40,910 bases of DNA from an uncultured Clostridia bacterium (GCA_947567585.1 CANONE010000001.1:1-40910), one strand, 5' to 3'. Positions 31,883 to 40,871 are shown, counted from the first letter of the stretch. Numbers and translations are program-made. The notes: a model not told the origin generated them from the sequence alone.

Positions 31883-33262
31883 ATGTTTGGAGAAAGAATT
31901 TTGGATTATTGGGACGACATTGTCAGCGACCTGGGAAAATTGGTGGCAATCCCCTCGGTAGCGGTGCGTTCTAAAACCGGCAAGCCCTTTGGCGACCAGT
32001 GCGCCAAGGCCATTGACACGGTGGTTGAGATGGCGGAAGGCTATGGCCTCAAGGCAAAAAACGTGGATTACTATGCCGCCCACGCCGAGTATGGAGAGGG
32101 CGAGGGCAACGCCATCGTTATGGCCCACCTGGATGTGGTGCCCGCCGGCGAGGGCTGGGACACAGACCCCTTTACTCTGGTAATCCGGGACGGCAAGGCC
32201 ATTGGCCGGGGCGTTTCAGACGACAAAGGCGCTGCCGTGGTGGCCCTGCACTGCCTGCGGGCGCTAAAGGACGCCGGGGTCCAAGGCAGGCGGAAGCTGC
32301 GGGTGGTTTTTGGGTCTGCGGAGGAAATCGGCATGGAGGATATGCCCTACTATTTCTCTAAGGAGCAGCGCCCGGATATGGGCTTTACACCGGATTCCGG
32401 CTATGGCATCTGTCACTGCGAAAAGGGCATCATCAACCTCTCTGTTAAAGGCGAAAACGATTCCCCGCTGATTAAGAGCTTTTCCTCCGGAACAGTGCCC
32501 AATGCCGTGCCCTCCAAGGCGGAGTGCGGCATTGTCTGTACCCAGGAGGAGTTTGAACAGCTGGAAAAGGCGGCCAAAGCCGCAGGAATTCCCTTTGAGG
32601 TCACCCGCACCCAGGACGGCGCGTCCCTTTTAGCCAAGGGCCAGGCCAGCCACGCCGCCGCCCCGGAGCACGGCAAAAACGCCGCCGCCTATACAGTCCA
32701 GCTGCTGGCGGAGGTCTTTGGCGCGGACCGGCTAGGGGGCTTCTTCGGTTTTGTCCATGAGAAGATTGGCCTTTGCACCAATGGCGAAAAGCTGGGCGTC
32801 CATATCAGCGACGAGCCCAGCGGCCCCCTTACCTTTAACCTGGGGCTGCTTTCCGCCAATCAGCAGGGCTGCTCTTTGACCGTGGACATTCGCTATCCCG
32901 CCACCAAAGACGGGGCCTGGGTCTCGGAAACCATTGAAAAGGCCGCTCAGGAAGCCGGGCTGGGCTACACCCTGCTTTCCGATGCCAAGCCCCTGTACCT
33001 GCCTAAGGAAAGCCCGTTGGTTACTCTGCTTTCCGGCGCGTATAAAGATATCGCCGGAGAGGACTGCTCTATTTATTCCATGGGCGGCGGTACCTACGCC
33101 CGGCAGATGTTCGGCAAGGGCGTGGGATTTGGTCCCGGCTTCCCGGACGACGAGCCCAGCCACGCCCACGACGTCAATGAACAGATCGACCTGCGGCGCT
33201 TTAAGCTCCATGCCCAGATCTGTCTGGAGGCCATGTACCGGATGCTCACAGCGGAAGAATAA
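31883..33262 (+). CDS. M20 family dipeptidase (PepV/Sapep-like)
   Basis: 459 aa. Metal ligands and catalytic residues in VMAHLDVVPAGEGW (His, Asp), GRGVSDDKGA (Asp), GSAEEIGMED (Glu-Glu) and DEPSHAHDVNE (His), with a lid domain between about 185 and 370. It cleaves dipeptides in the cytoplasm with Zn or Mn. AAAGGACAGAGG precedes the ATG. Confidence 0.92.
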   Translation: MFGERILDYWDDIVSDLGKLVAIPSVAVRSKTGKPFGDQCAKAIDTVVEMAEGYGLKAKNVDYYAAHAEYGEGEGNAIVMAHLDVVPAGEGWDTDPFTLVIRDGKAIGRGVSDDKGAAVVALHCLRALKDAGVQGRRKLRVVFGSAEEIGMEDMPYYFSKEQRPDMGFTPDSGYGICHCEKGIINLSVKGENDSPLIKSFSSGTVPNAVPSKAECGIVCTQEEFEQLEKAAKAAGIPFEVTRTQDGASLLAKGQASHAAAPEHGKNAAAYTVQLLAEVFGADRLGGFFGFVHEKIGLCTNGEKLGVHISDEPSGPLTFNLGLLSANQQGCSLTVDIRYPATKDGAWVSETIEKAAQEAGLGYTLLSDAKPLYLPKESPLVTLLSGAYKDIAGEDCSIYSMGGGTYARQMFGKGVGFGPGFPDDEPSHAHDVNEQIDLRRFKLHAQICLEAMYRMLTAEE

Positions 33263-33306
33263 ACTCCATTTTGTCATACAGAGCCCATGGTCAAAAATGA
33301 ATAAAC

Positions 33307-33358
33307 ATAAAGAACGCCTATTGCGGTCAGAGGACTTGTACCAATAGGCGTTCTTTAT
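33307..33358. terminator. Strong bidirectional terminator
   Basis: A 17-bp perfect stem (33307-33323 with 33342-33358) with an 18-base loop; ATAAAG and CTTTAT at the feet. It lies between the convergent dipeptidase and fucosidase genes. Confidence 0.85.
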
Positions 33359-33416
33359 TTGTATCTTCGTATTTTACTGGCATCGTTAACACGGTTCAAA
33401 GGAGGGATACCGATTT

Positions 33417-34814
33417 TCAAGTGCGTTTACTGTAAAACCCTATTCGGGATAGGCACGGGGCCCCTCTGGATTGGCGGACCGCCAGCAAAGCGCCGCAGGC
33501 CGGCGGGAAGCTGTCCAGGGGGATCCATTTCCGCACGCCGACGACTGTGCCGGAATAGGCGTGTATATAAGCGCCGCCGCCCACATGCAGGTATAAGTCG
33601 AAGGCTTCCACCCGCTGGCTCTGGGTGACGTCCTCCTCTAAGAGACAGCTTCTCAGCTGGATTTTCCGGCCAAACTCCCACTCCAGACACCCTCGGCCCA
33701 GCTGCCCGGGGCATTCCTCCAAAAGCGGGCGCGCGGTAAGCTCCCGGATCATTTTACCCAGCTCCTCCAGGGCCGCTGTATCCGCCGGGCCGATCTTCCC
33801 CTGCGGGTCCGGGGGGACGTTCAGCAGCAGGGAACAGTTGCTGCCCACAGAGCTTAGATATATATTAAAAAGCTCTTCCGGGGTTTTTACGCTGCCGTCC
33901 TCTTCAGGATGATAAAACCAGCCTGGCCGGATAGACACGTCCACCTCCGCCGGATACCAGCAGAGCTGGGCGCTTTTTGCCAGTACCTGCCGGGAGCCCA
34001 AATCCTCTTGGCCGGACCTGATTTGCTTCATGGCCTCTCCCTGTGTTTCGCTGTGCTGAGAGCGGTCCTGTATGGTCTCGGCCCGGGTAAGGGACAAAGG
34101 GACCACAGAAAATTCCGATTCCCTGGTTTTCCCCGCCTCATTGCCCACCCAGCGGACGTCCGGCCCGCACACGGCAATATTGGCTCCGGGCTGCAGCCGG
34201 CGCACCAGTTGGTAATACCGGTCCCAGTCGTATGTAAAGTCCGGGGCGGTCTCCCCTTTCGCCCCGTCAAACCAGACTTCGAAAATGTCCCCATAACCCG
34301 TAAGCAGTTCCTCCAGCTGCCCGCAGAAATAGTCGTTGTAGCCAGGCTTGCCATAGGAGGGCTCATGCATGTCCCAAGGAGAAAGATACACTCCAAAGTT
34401 CAAACCGGATTTGGCGCAGGCATGGGCCGTCAGCCTTACCACATCCTGCCTTAAAGGGGAATGCATCACCGAAAAGTCCGTAAGCTTTGTGTCCCATAGG
34501 CAGAAGCCGTCGTGGTGCTTGCAGGTGAGGATCATTCCGGCGGCCCCCGCCGCTTTCGCCGCCCGCGCCCATTGGTCCGGGTGAACGGACGGGACCGTAA
34601 AGTCCGCCGGGGTTTCATCCCCCTTCCCCCATTCCCGGCCGGTGGCGGTGTTCATGCCAAAATGAAGGAAGAGGTAAAAGGGATTGGCCGCATGGCGCAG
34701 CTGCCTTTGGGCGGGGACCACAGCCAGATAGCGGCGGACCTCGTCATCCATAAGCGGGAAGCCATTGTTGCCGGCAGTCCAATTCTCTTGGGGGCGAATC
34801 TGCGAAAGCGTCAT
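33417..34814 (-). CDS. Alpha-L-fucosidase, GH29
   Basis: 465 aa. LFLHFGMNTATGREWG, LTCKHHDGFCLWDTK (His100-His101), SPWDMH and the catalytic nucleophile Asp183 in VWFDGAKGE; the C-terminal third is a beta-sandwich. No signal peptide, so it releases fucose from imported oligosaccharides such as mucin or milk glycans. GGAGG lies 6 nt before the ATG. It is followed by a 42-bp gap from the upstream PLC-like gene and may be at the end of that operon. Confidence 0.92.
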   Translation of the reverse strand: MTLSQIRPQENWTAGNNGFPLMDDEVRRYLAVVPAQRQLRHAANPFYLFLHFGMNTATGREWGKGDETPADFTVPSVHPDQWARAAKAAGAAGMILTCKHHDGFCLWDTKLTDFSVMHSPLRQDVVRLTAHACAKSGLNFGVYLSPWDMHEPSYGKPGYNDYFCGQLEELLTGYGDIFEVWFDGAKGETAPDFTYDWDRYYQLVRRLQPGANIAVCGPDVRWVGNEAGKTRESEFSVVPLSLTRAETIQDRSQHSETQGEAMKQIRSGQEDLGSRQVLAKSAQLCWYPAEVDVSIRPGWFYHPEEDGSVKTPEELFNIYLSSVGSNCSLLLNVPPDPQGKIGPADTAALEELGKMIRELTARPLLEECPGQLGRGCLEWEFGRKIQLRSCLLEEDVTQSQRVEAFDLYLHVGGGAYIHAYSGTVVGVRKWIPLDSFPPACGALLAVRQSRGAPCLSRIGFYSKRT

Positions 34815-34855
34815 ATTGTACCTCCTGTCAGCCCATCCGGCGCGGCGTGCATCCC

Positions 34856-35728
34856 TTACCCAAAAGGACGGTCTCCTGTGAGCGCCTTAAGGTCAGCCGT
34901 ATCAAACTCCCTGGCAAACCGCGCCGCCTTTTCCAGAGCTTCTTCATATAACTCAAAAAAGTCCTGCCTGCTGGCGAAATTCTTCCATATCCATTCTTCC
35001 CGCCGGGTATTGGCATAGTCCATGTCCGGGTCCTCGGTAAGCGGCACCAAGTGGGAGGTCACATAGTGGGGCCTGCCCTTTTCCAGAGATTGGAAAAAGG
35101 CCCGTTTTAAACCCGTGCGGTCTGTGGTGGCGGAAAAGATAAACCGGGCGTCTTTCGTGGAGCGGTACAGCTCTTCCTCCGAGACATCCGTACCATAAAC
35201 GCCAAATAGCACATCCCGATATAGGCAGGCGATTTTCCGCTGAACCCCCTCGTTTTTGGGGAACATATCCGAAAGCTTCACCTGGCTGGGCAATTGCCCG
35301 GTTTTCCAGCGCAGAACAATGGCGTCCAGCGAAGCCTCTATTTCCCCGTGGGCCGTGGACTCGTTTTCCTCCGGCCTGCCGGCGCACATATCCTGAGCCC
35401 GGGCGTTTATATAGGGATGAGCGGTGGAATCCAAGGCGTAATGGCATAAAAAGCCCAGCACATAGGACCGGTACGATATATCCCCCCGGTTGGAAAGAAA
35501 GCCCCGCATAGCGGAAAGCGTAATAGACGGGGCCGTCTTATGCAGCGCGGAACCATACTCCTTGAGAGACTTCACATCCTTCTTGGCCGCCGACTGCAAA
35601 TACCGGTGGCAGAAAAGGAAGTCCGGGCCCTGCGCGCCCCATAAATAAGCGGTGCGGTCCACTTCCGGCAGCGCCAGGCGCTCCAGAACATCCTTTGCAA
35701 AACAGTTGTGGGTTAAACAAGCGGGCAT
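34856..35728 (-). CDS. Zinc-dependent phospholipase C-like (S1/P1-nuclease fold) protein
   Basis: 290 aa. MPACLTHNCFAKDVL, YLWGAQGPDFLF, a His-rich ALHKT region and VLGFLCHYALDSTAHPYI give the superfamily's spread His/Asp pattern. No signal peptide. It overlaps the pseudouridine synthase gene by 16 bp, with GGAGG 7 nt before ATG 35728. Its role is unknown. It is a diverged relative of the protein at 7453-8112. Confidence 0.72.
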   Translation of the reverse strand: MPACLTHNCFAKDVLERLALPEVDRTAYLWGAQGPDFLFCHRYLQSAAKKDVKSLKEYGSALHKTAPSITLSAMRGFLSNRGDISYRSYVLGFLCHYALDSTAHPYINARAQDMCAGRPEENESTAHGEIEASLDAIVLRWKTGQLPSQVKLSDMFPKNEGVQRKIACLYRDVLFGVYGTDVSEEELYRSTKDARFIFSATTDRTGLKRAFFQSLEKGRPHYVTSHLVPLTEDPDMDYANTRREEWIWKNFASRQDFFELYEEALEKAARFAREFDTADLKALTGDRPFG

Positions 35729-36603
35729 ATTACATCCTCCTTCATACAGTCCTCCGCCCAGGGGAACGCTCTGCGCATATCCTCCGGCAGCCTCCGGCAG
35801 AATTTCCGGTCCATTCCTAACGCTGGGCAAACAACAGCCAGCCGCCCCATATGCAGCGCCTGCCTGGAGATCAGGGCGCGGCTCCCGCCATAGAGATCGT
35901 CCCCGGCCAAGGGACGCCCAATATGGGCCATGTGTACCCGGATCTGGTGAGTGCGTCCGGTTTCCAGCCGCAGGGCCAGCAGCGTGTGTCCATCGGCGGC
36001 GGCCAGGGCTTGCCAGTGGGTCACCGCCCGCCGGCCTTCTTTGCAGCTGCGGAGAATCCTGCTTCCCGGCGCCAGCCCAATGGGGCAGTCCACGGTGCCG
36101 CTCCCCTTCAGAATGCCCTCGCACACCGCCCAGTATTCCTTTTCCAACCTGGCCCCGGCCGCGATCACGCTTTTAGCGATCAGCACCAGCCCGCTGGTGT
36201 CTCTGTCCAACCGGTACAAAGGGCGTATTCTGCCCTGCTGCCCAGTAGAGCGGTAATGCTCCGCAGCCGCGTTCAGCAGACTGTCCCGGTCGTGGCCCGG
36301 CGAGGGGTGAATGGGCATTCCCGGAGGCTTATCGACCAAAATATAGTCTTCATCCTCATATATCACCGCAATAGGCAGGGCAGCCGGGGGATAGTCCCCT
36401 TTCTCCGGCCGCAGGGGGAAAGACAAAAGGTCTCCGGTCCGCAAAGGGGCGTTCGCCTGGCGGGGCTGGCCGTTTATAAGGATTCCCCCCGGGTATTTTT
36501 GGGCTTTCAGGGCGGAAGAGGAAATTTGCAGATAGCCCCTGGCAAAGCTTCGCACCAGGGCCCCGTCCCACTCCTCCGGCACAGTCCAGGAAAGGACCCG
36601 CAC
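35713..36603 (-). CDS. RluA-family 23S/tRNA pseudouridine synthase
   Basis: 296 aa. An N-terminal S4-like segment (about 15-65), then the catalytic domain with Asp133 in RPLYRLDRDTSGLVL and the family motif ETGRTHQIRVHMAHIG. The exact uridine target cannot be assigned. GTG start overlapping the ispA stop by one base (TAGTG). Confidence 0.92.
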   Translation of the reverse strand: MRVLSWTVPEEWDGALVRSFARGYLQISSSALKAQKYPGGILINGQPRQANAPLRTGDLLSFPLRPEKGDYPPAALPIAVIYEDEDYILVDKPPGMPIHPSPGHDRDSLLNAAAEHYRSTGQQGRIRPLYRLDRDTSGLVLIAKSVIAAGARLEKEYWAVCEGILKGSGTVDCPIGLAPGSRILRSCKEGRRAVTHWQALAAADGHTLLALRLETGRTHQIRVHMAHIGRPLAGDDLYGGSRALISRQALHMGRLAVVCPALGMDRKFCRRLPEDMRRAFPWAEDCMKEDVICPLV

Positions 36604-37478
36604 TAGCTTTCCCTGCCTGTCAGGGACAAGGCAAATTCTGTCAGGAAGCCGTTGTCTTCCGGAAAGATTCCCAATGCCTCCACCGCTTGCCGGGTATAGG
36701 ACTCAACCAAATCCTGGGCGGCCTCCGCTCCCAACAGGGTGACATAATTGCGCTTCTCATGGGCCGCGTCCATACCCGTGTACTTCCCCAGCTTTTCCGC
36801 ATCCCCCAGCACGTCCAGGATATCGTCCCGAATCTGAAAAGCCATCCCCACCCCTTGGGCATACCGGAAGGCCGCGGCCATCTGGGCCTCTCCGGCCCCG
36901 GCGGCAATGCATCCCATGCGGCAGGCGGCGGCAATCAGGGCAACGGTCTTTCCCGCGTCCATCTCCCGCAGCAGGTCCATGCCCACTTCCCGGCCGTCCG
37001 CCTCCAAATCAATGCACTGGCCTCCTACCATGCCCCGGTGGCCGCCAAGCTCCGCTAGGGCCTTTGCGGCGGCGGCGGCCTTCTCGGGCTCTGGAAAGCC
37101 CAGCACCGTCTCAAAGGCTTTGGTCAGCAGGCCGTCTCCCGCCAGAAGAGCCATGGCCTCTCCATACACCCTGTGGCAGGCGGGCCGCCCCCGGCGCATA
37201 TCGTCGTCGTCCATACAGGGCAGGTCATCATGAATCAGCGAGTAGCAATGGACCATCTCAATGCCGCAGGCAAAGGGAAGGGCCTCCCGCCAGTGCCCGC
37301 CGCACAGCTTACAGAAAGCCAGGGCCAGCACCGCCCGTACCCGCTTGCCGCCGGCCAGCAGGCTATAGCGCATAGCCTCCACTACGGTGGCGGTAAGCTC
37401 GCCCTCCTTGGGGGCGGGCAGGGCCTCTTCCAGGGCCAGCTCTACAGCTTCCCGATACGCTTGGGCTCTCTCATTCAT
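36603..37478 (-). CDS. ispA: Polyprenyl (farnesyl-type) diphosphate synthase
   Basis: 291 aa. First Asp-rich motif DDLPCMDDDD (84-93) and second DDILD (218-222), LAGGKRVR near the N terminus and VGGQCIDLEA. The His-Cys-Tyr before the first motif fits short-chain (farnesyl) products. GGAGGAGG precedes the ATG inside the end of xseB (8-bp overlap). Placement after xseB is typical of bacteria. Confidence 0.93.
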   Translation of the reverse strand: MNERAQAYREAVELALEEALPAPKEGELTATVVEAMRYSLLAGGKRVRAVLALAFCKLCGGHWREALPFACGIEMVHCYSLIHDDLPCMDDDDMRRGRPACHRVYGEAMALLAGDGLLTKAFETVLGFPEPEKAAAAAKALAELGGHRGMVGGQCIDLEADGREVGMDLLREMDAGKTVALIAAACRMGCIAAGAGEAQMAAAFRYAQGVGMAFQIRDDILDVLGDAEKLGKYTGMDAAHEKRNYVTLLGAEAAQDLVESYTRQAVEALGIFPEDNGFLTEFALSLTGRES

Positions 37479-37686
37479 CGTCTTCCTCCTCCGGCTGCAA
37501 TACCGCCAATTCCCTGATTTTCAGCTCCGCTCTGTCCAGGGTGTTATAGCATAGAGCGGAAAGCTTCGCTCCCTCTTCAAACAGCGCCATGGCCTCCTCA
37601 AGAGGAGCCTCGCCGCTTTCCAGCCGGGCCACAATCTCCTGTAGGCGGCCCATGGCGTCTTCAAATTTCAACTTCTTCGCGGGCAT
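37471..37686 (-). CDS. xseB: Exodeoxyribonuclease VII small subunit
   Basis: 71 aa, usual length. KLKFEDAMGRLQEIVARLES and the AMALFEEGAKL segment are the family signature; the tail is acidic. It forms exonuclease VII with XseA. Confidence 0.94.
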   Translation of the reverse strand: MPAKKLKFEDAMGRLQEIVARLESGEAPLEEAMALFEEGAKLSALCYNTLDRAELKIRELAVLQPEEEDDE

Positions 37687-37720
37687 AGTGTGTGGTTCCT
37701 TTCTGTGTGCTTTTTAAGGC

Positions 37721-37780
37721 CGCGAGACGCTGTCTCGCGCTCTGCCACTTTTGAAAAAGTGGACAAAACTTTTTATACCG
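37721..37780 (+). repeat. Dispersed two-hairpin intergenic repeat, copy C
   Basis: CGCGAGAC-gct-GTCTCGCG (37721-37739), then CCACTTTT-ga-AAAAGTGG (37745-37762) followed by ACAAAACTTTTTATACCG. It fills the 190-bp gap between xseA and xseB, which otherwise holds no gene; related sequence (TTGCTTGG...GGCGGGCGG) continues to about 37820. Confidence 0.55.
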
Positions 37781-37877
37781 GACTTTCTTGCTTGGTACCT
37801 TTTAGCCTGGCGGGCGGGCAGTTGGCGGGAGTTGGGCTGGCCCAAAATGGGCTGTTCCGCTTTCATACGGCGGTTTT

Positions 37878-39071
37878 CTATAGAAGCTTGGCTTCACGCC
37901 GGCCTTTTTCCGCCCGCAGGGTAACCTTTGCCCCGCTGGGAAGAGCCTCCAGGTCCCGGACGGCTTTCCCTTCATGGAAGACCACCGAGTACCCTCTGGC
38001 CAACACCTTTAGGGGGCTCAGGGCGTCCAGCTTGCCGGAGGCCAGGGCCAGGGCTTTTCTGCCCTCCTCCAGCCGGGCCCCGCATAGCCGTTCCAGGTTC
38101 CGGGTAAGATCTGTCAGGTCCTGCCGCCGCTGAACCATATACGCCTCCGGCCTGGATAGAGGGGACTCCCGCACCAACAGGTCCACCGCCTGACGCATAG
38201 CCGCGATGGTATCCTCGGCCTTGTCCTTGAAATACCGGTTATAGGCCCGCACCTTGTCCAGCTCCGCGTACAGCTCCGGCGTACACAGCTCGGCGGCGGC
38301 GCTGGGGGTGGGGGCCCGCAGGTCGGCGGCAAAGTCACAGATGGTAAAGTCCGTCTCATGCCCCACGGCGGAGACTACGGGAATCCGGGAGGCCGCCACC
38401 GTCCGGGCCAGCTTTTCGTCGTTAAAGGCCCACAGGTCCTCCAAAGAGCCACCCCCCCGGCCTATGATGATAACGTCGCAGCTCCCCTCCTGGTTCAGGG
38501 CCTCCAAGGCCGCCGCCAACTGGCCGGGAGCTTTCTCCCCCTGCACCAGCACCGGGCAGAGGACCACCTCCGCTACCGGCCAGCGCCGGGAAATAATCTG
38601 CAAAATATCCTGCACCGCCGCACCGGTAGGGGAAGTCACCACACCGATACGCTGGGGGCAGGCCGGCAGCGGGCGCTTGCGTTCCTGGTCAAAGAGGCCC
38701 TGGGCGGCCAGCCTGGTTTTCAGCTGCTCAAAGGCCAGGGCCAGCGCCCCCACTCCATCCGGCTGCATGTCCTGGACGTAAAGCTGGTACTGCCCCGACG
38801 CTTCATATACGGAAACCCTTCCCCGGGCAATCACCCGCATCCCGTCTCCAGGACGGAACTGTAGGCGCCGGGCGGAATTGGCGAACATCACCGCCTTGAG
38901 CACCGAGCTCTCGTCCTTCAGGGAAAAGTACAGGTGTCCCGAGCGGTAGTGGCCGGAAAAATTGGAAATTTCCCCGGCAATGATAATATCGTTGAGCCTG
39001 CCGTCCCCTTCAATCAGCGATTTCAAAAAGCGGTTTACTTGGGTGACGGTTAGAGCTGTTGTCTGATTCAT
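37878..39071 (-). CDS. xseA: Exodeoxyribonuclease VII large subunit
   Basis: 397 aa. An N-terminal OB-fold (LTVTQVNRFLKSLIEGDGRL ... GEISNFSGHYRSGHLYFSLKD), the catalytic domain with GVVTSPTGAAVQDIL, IIIGRGGGSLEDLWAFNDE and SAVGHETDFTICDFAADLRAPTPSAAAEL, and a coiled-coil C terminus ending LARGYSVVFHEGKAV. It degrades single-stranded DNA. GAGG lies 9 nt before the ATG. Confidence 0.96.
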   Translation of the reverse strand: MNQTTALTVTQVNRFLKSLIEGDGRLNDIIIAGEISNFSGHYRSGHLYFSLKDESSVLKAVMFANSARRLQFRPGDGMRVIARGRVSVYEASGQYQLYVQDMQPDGVGALALAFEQLKTRLAAQGLFDQERKRPLPACPQRIGVVTSPTGAAVQDILQIISRRWPVAEVVLCPVLVQGEKAPGQLAAALEALNQEGSCDVIIIGRGGGSLEDLWAFNDEKLARTVAASRIPVVSAVGHETDFTICDFAADLRAPTPSAAAELCTPELYAELDKVRAYNRYFKDKAEDTIAAMRQAVDLLVRESPLSRPEAYMVQRRQDLTDLTRNLERLCGARLEEGRKALALASGKLDALSPLKVLARGYSVVFHEGKAVRDLEALPSGAKVTLRAEKGRREAKLL

Positions 39072-39118
39072 TTGGTTTATCCTCGCTTAAGGTCATGAGG
39101 TTCCGCCCCACACCCCGC

Positions 39119-39190
39119 AGCCTTTGAAAAGGCTGACGAAACTTTTTATGCCGTTTTTGCTTGGCGGCCTTGGCTATGGCGGGCGGACAG
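39119..39190 (+). repeat. Dispersed intergenic repeat, copy D
   Basis: AGCCTTT-ga-AAAGGCT (39119-39134) followed by GACGAAACTTTTTATGCCG, then TTGCTTGG...GGCGGGCGG, closely matching copy C. The first GC hairpin is absent. It lies in the 135-bp gap between the TsaD-like gene and xseA. Confidence 0.55.
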
Positions 39191-39206
39191 GCGGTTTCTT
39201 GGACGC

Positions 39207-40127
39207 TTATTCTGCCGCTTGGCAAGCTAGAATGGCGGGGCCTGCGGCGTTGTCGCTGGAAAAGCTGGGGGCGGCGAAGGCGGCTTGGTATTTGTCCTCT
39301 AAGCGCCGGCGGAGGATTTGGTTGCCGCACACGCCGCCGGAGAAGACTACGGGGAGGTTCCCCAGCTCTTTTAGAAGGCAGGAGCACATCCCGTCCAAGG
39401 CGGCGGCAATGGATTCTATACAGTGGCGGGCCGTTTCCTCTGGGGGGCGGCCCTTTTCTATCATGGCGCGGCACTGGTTCTCTATGCCGGAAAGGGAGCA
39501 GTCCGCCCCACGCAGCACAGGCTTTACGCGGACCGGGCTCCGCCAATTCAAGGCCAGCTTCTCCAGCTCCGGGCCGCAGGGAAAGGCAAGCCCCAGCATC
39601 AGTCCCACCCGGTCCACTGCCTGGCCGGCTTTTAAATCCAGGGACCGCGCGGCCAGCCGGGCGCTTGGGCCTTGGACCCCGCCAGGAGAAACCACCACGG
39701 CCTCCGTCGTGCCGCCGGATACATGAAAGGCCAGAAATTCACGGCCCAGCAAATCCAACCGTTCCGCAGAGTAAAGGGCGGCGGCAATGTGTCCCTGTTG
39801 ATGGGAAAACCCGTATACCGGCAAAGAAAGGGCGGCGCCCAGAGCCTGGGCAAAGCCTTTTCCCACAAGAAAGCAAGGCATATAAGAGCCTTCTGTCTGG
39901 CGCGGCGTGACGGATACTCCCACGGCCCTCAGGCTCTCCGCCGGCAAAAGGTCTTTTAAAAGCTCTGGCAGCTGCCGGGTATGATGGAACACCGCGTCCC
40001 TTTGCCGTAGCCCCTTCTCCCCCGGCGCTACAGGCAGGGGAAGCTTCCGGTTTTCCAGCACCCGCTCTCCGTCGTACAGCGCGGCGGAGGTGGTATAATT
40101 GCTGGTATCAATCCCCAAGACGGTCAC
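39207..40127 (-). CDS. TsaD/Kae1-like (M22 glycoprotease-type) paralogue
   Basis: 306 aa. ASKHA-type ATPase fold beginning LGIDTSNYTTSAAL; metal ligands His109 and His113 in GFSHQQGHIAAAL; FHVSGGTTEAV and VVFSGGVCGN phosphate loops. Shorter and more diverged than true TsaD (about 340 aa), and this extra copy next to nusB/xseA is a known pattern in Clostridia. Whether it makes t6A or has another job is unknown. Its ATG overlaps the nusB stop by 4 bp. Confidence 0.85.
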   Translation of the reverse strand: MTVLGIDTSNYTTSAALYDGERVLENRKLPLPVAPGEKGLRQRDAVFHHTRQLPELLKDLLPAESLRAVGVSVTPRQTEGSYMPCFLVGKGFAQALGAALSLPVYGFSHQQGHIAAALYSAERLDLLGREFLAFHVSGGTTEAVVVSPGGVQGPSARLAARSLDLKAGQAVDRVGLMLGLAFPCGPELEKLALNWRSPVRVKPVLRGADCSLSGIENQCRAMIEKGRPPEETARHCIESIAAALDGMCSCLLKELGNLPVVFSGGVCGNQILRRRLEDKYQAAFAAPSFSSDNAAGPAILACQAAE

Positions 40128-40537
40128 GGCCGCGCCTCCCGCTGCTCCTGAGAACGGACCACAGTGCCCAGCACGCCGTTGATGTAGGCGGGGTCCCCCT
40201 GGCCGCCATAGGTCTTGGCCAGCTCCACCGCCTCGTTGATGGACACGCTGGCCGGGATGGAATCCACAAGCAAAATCTCATAGACCGCCATGCGCAAAAG
40301 CGCCAGCGCCACCTTGGAAAGCCTCTTGAGGCTCCATCCCCGGACGCACCCGCTGATGACGGCGTCCAGCTTCTCCTGGTTTTCTTCTACGCCATAGGCC
40401 AGCTCCTCCGTAAAGGAATTGGGCGCAAGGTCCCTGGCCTCGGCGGCGGCGGCAATGATCTCTTCCATCCCGCAGCCGCTTACCGCCTGTTCAAACAGCA
40501 GGCAAAACGCCTGCTCTCTGGCTTCCCGTCTTGTCAT
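40124..40537 (-). CDS. nusB: Transcription antitermination factor NusB
   Basis: 137 aa. RREAREQAFCLLFE at the start, the SKVALALLRMAVYEILLV helix and PASVSINEAVELAKTYGG, all characteristic. It acts with NusE in rRNA antitermination. GGGAGGA lies upstream of the ATG. First gene of the housekeeping operon. Confidence 0.95.
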   Translation of the reverse strand: MTRREAREQAFCLLFEQAVSGCGMEEIIAAAAEARDLAPNSFTEELAYGVEENQEKLDAVISGCVRGWSLKRLSKVALALLRMAVYEILLVDSIPASVSINEAVELAKTYGGQGDPAYINGVLGTVVRSQEQREARP

Positions 40538-40577
40538 AAAACATCCTCCCGTTTCCCCCTGACTTACTTATTTTTCT

Positions 40578-40606
40578 ATTTTACCACATTTTCCCGGAAA
40601 CTACAA
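40578..40606 (-). promoter_or_regulatory. Promoter of the nusB operon
   Basis: TTGTAG (40606-40601), 17-bp spacer, TAAAAT (40583-40578) with extended -10 TGG. Confidence 0.6.
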
Positions 40607-40666
40607 CCGCCGCGGAAAGTTTTATCTGCGCGGGGTCTTCAAAAACAAAACCGCCTGATTCAAGCC

Positions 40667-40708
40667 AAAAAAAGGGCCGGTGGATCCGATTACTCCACCA
40701 GCCTTTTT
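40667..40708. terminator. Bidirectional terminator before the nusB operon
   Basis: GGCCGGTGGA (40675-40684) pairs with TCCACCAGCC (40694-40703), with an A-run on the left and T-run on the right, so on the minus strand T7 follows the stem. Confidence 0.8.
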
Positions 40709-40745
40709 GTATTCACGCCTACTTTTTATAACCGCTTGGTTAATG

Positions 40746-40871
40746 TCAAACATCAATCCAATAGGGATCGACCCAGCAGCCCTTGGTCTCGTTCCAACGG
40801 CGGTACTGCAATCTCCCCTGATAAATCCGCGTTTTTGTAACAATAACATCGGCCAGTGGCATAATATCCAT
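40746..40871 (-). CDS. 41-aa protein of unknown function
   Basis: The ATG at 40871 directly follows the stop of an upstream frame (TAAATG), with AAAGGAGAG about 10 nt before it. The peptide starts MDIMPLADVIVTKTRIYQGR and ends in an aromatic, basic tail YRRWNETKGCWVDPYWIDV. It is followed by a strong terminator. Composition and signals look like a genuine small protein, but I do not recognise the family. Confidence 0.6.
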   Translation of the reverse strand: MDIMPLADVIVTKTRIYQGRLQYRRWNETKGCWVDPYWIDV

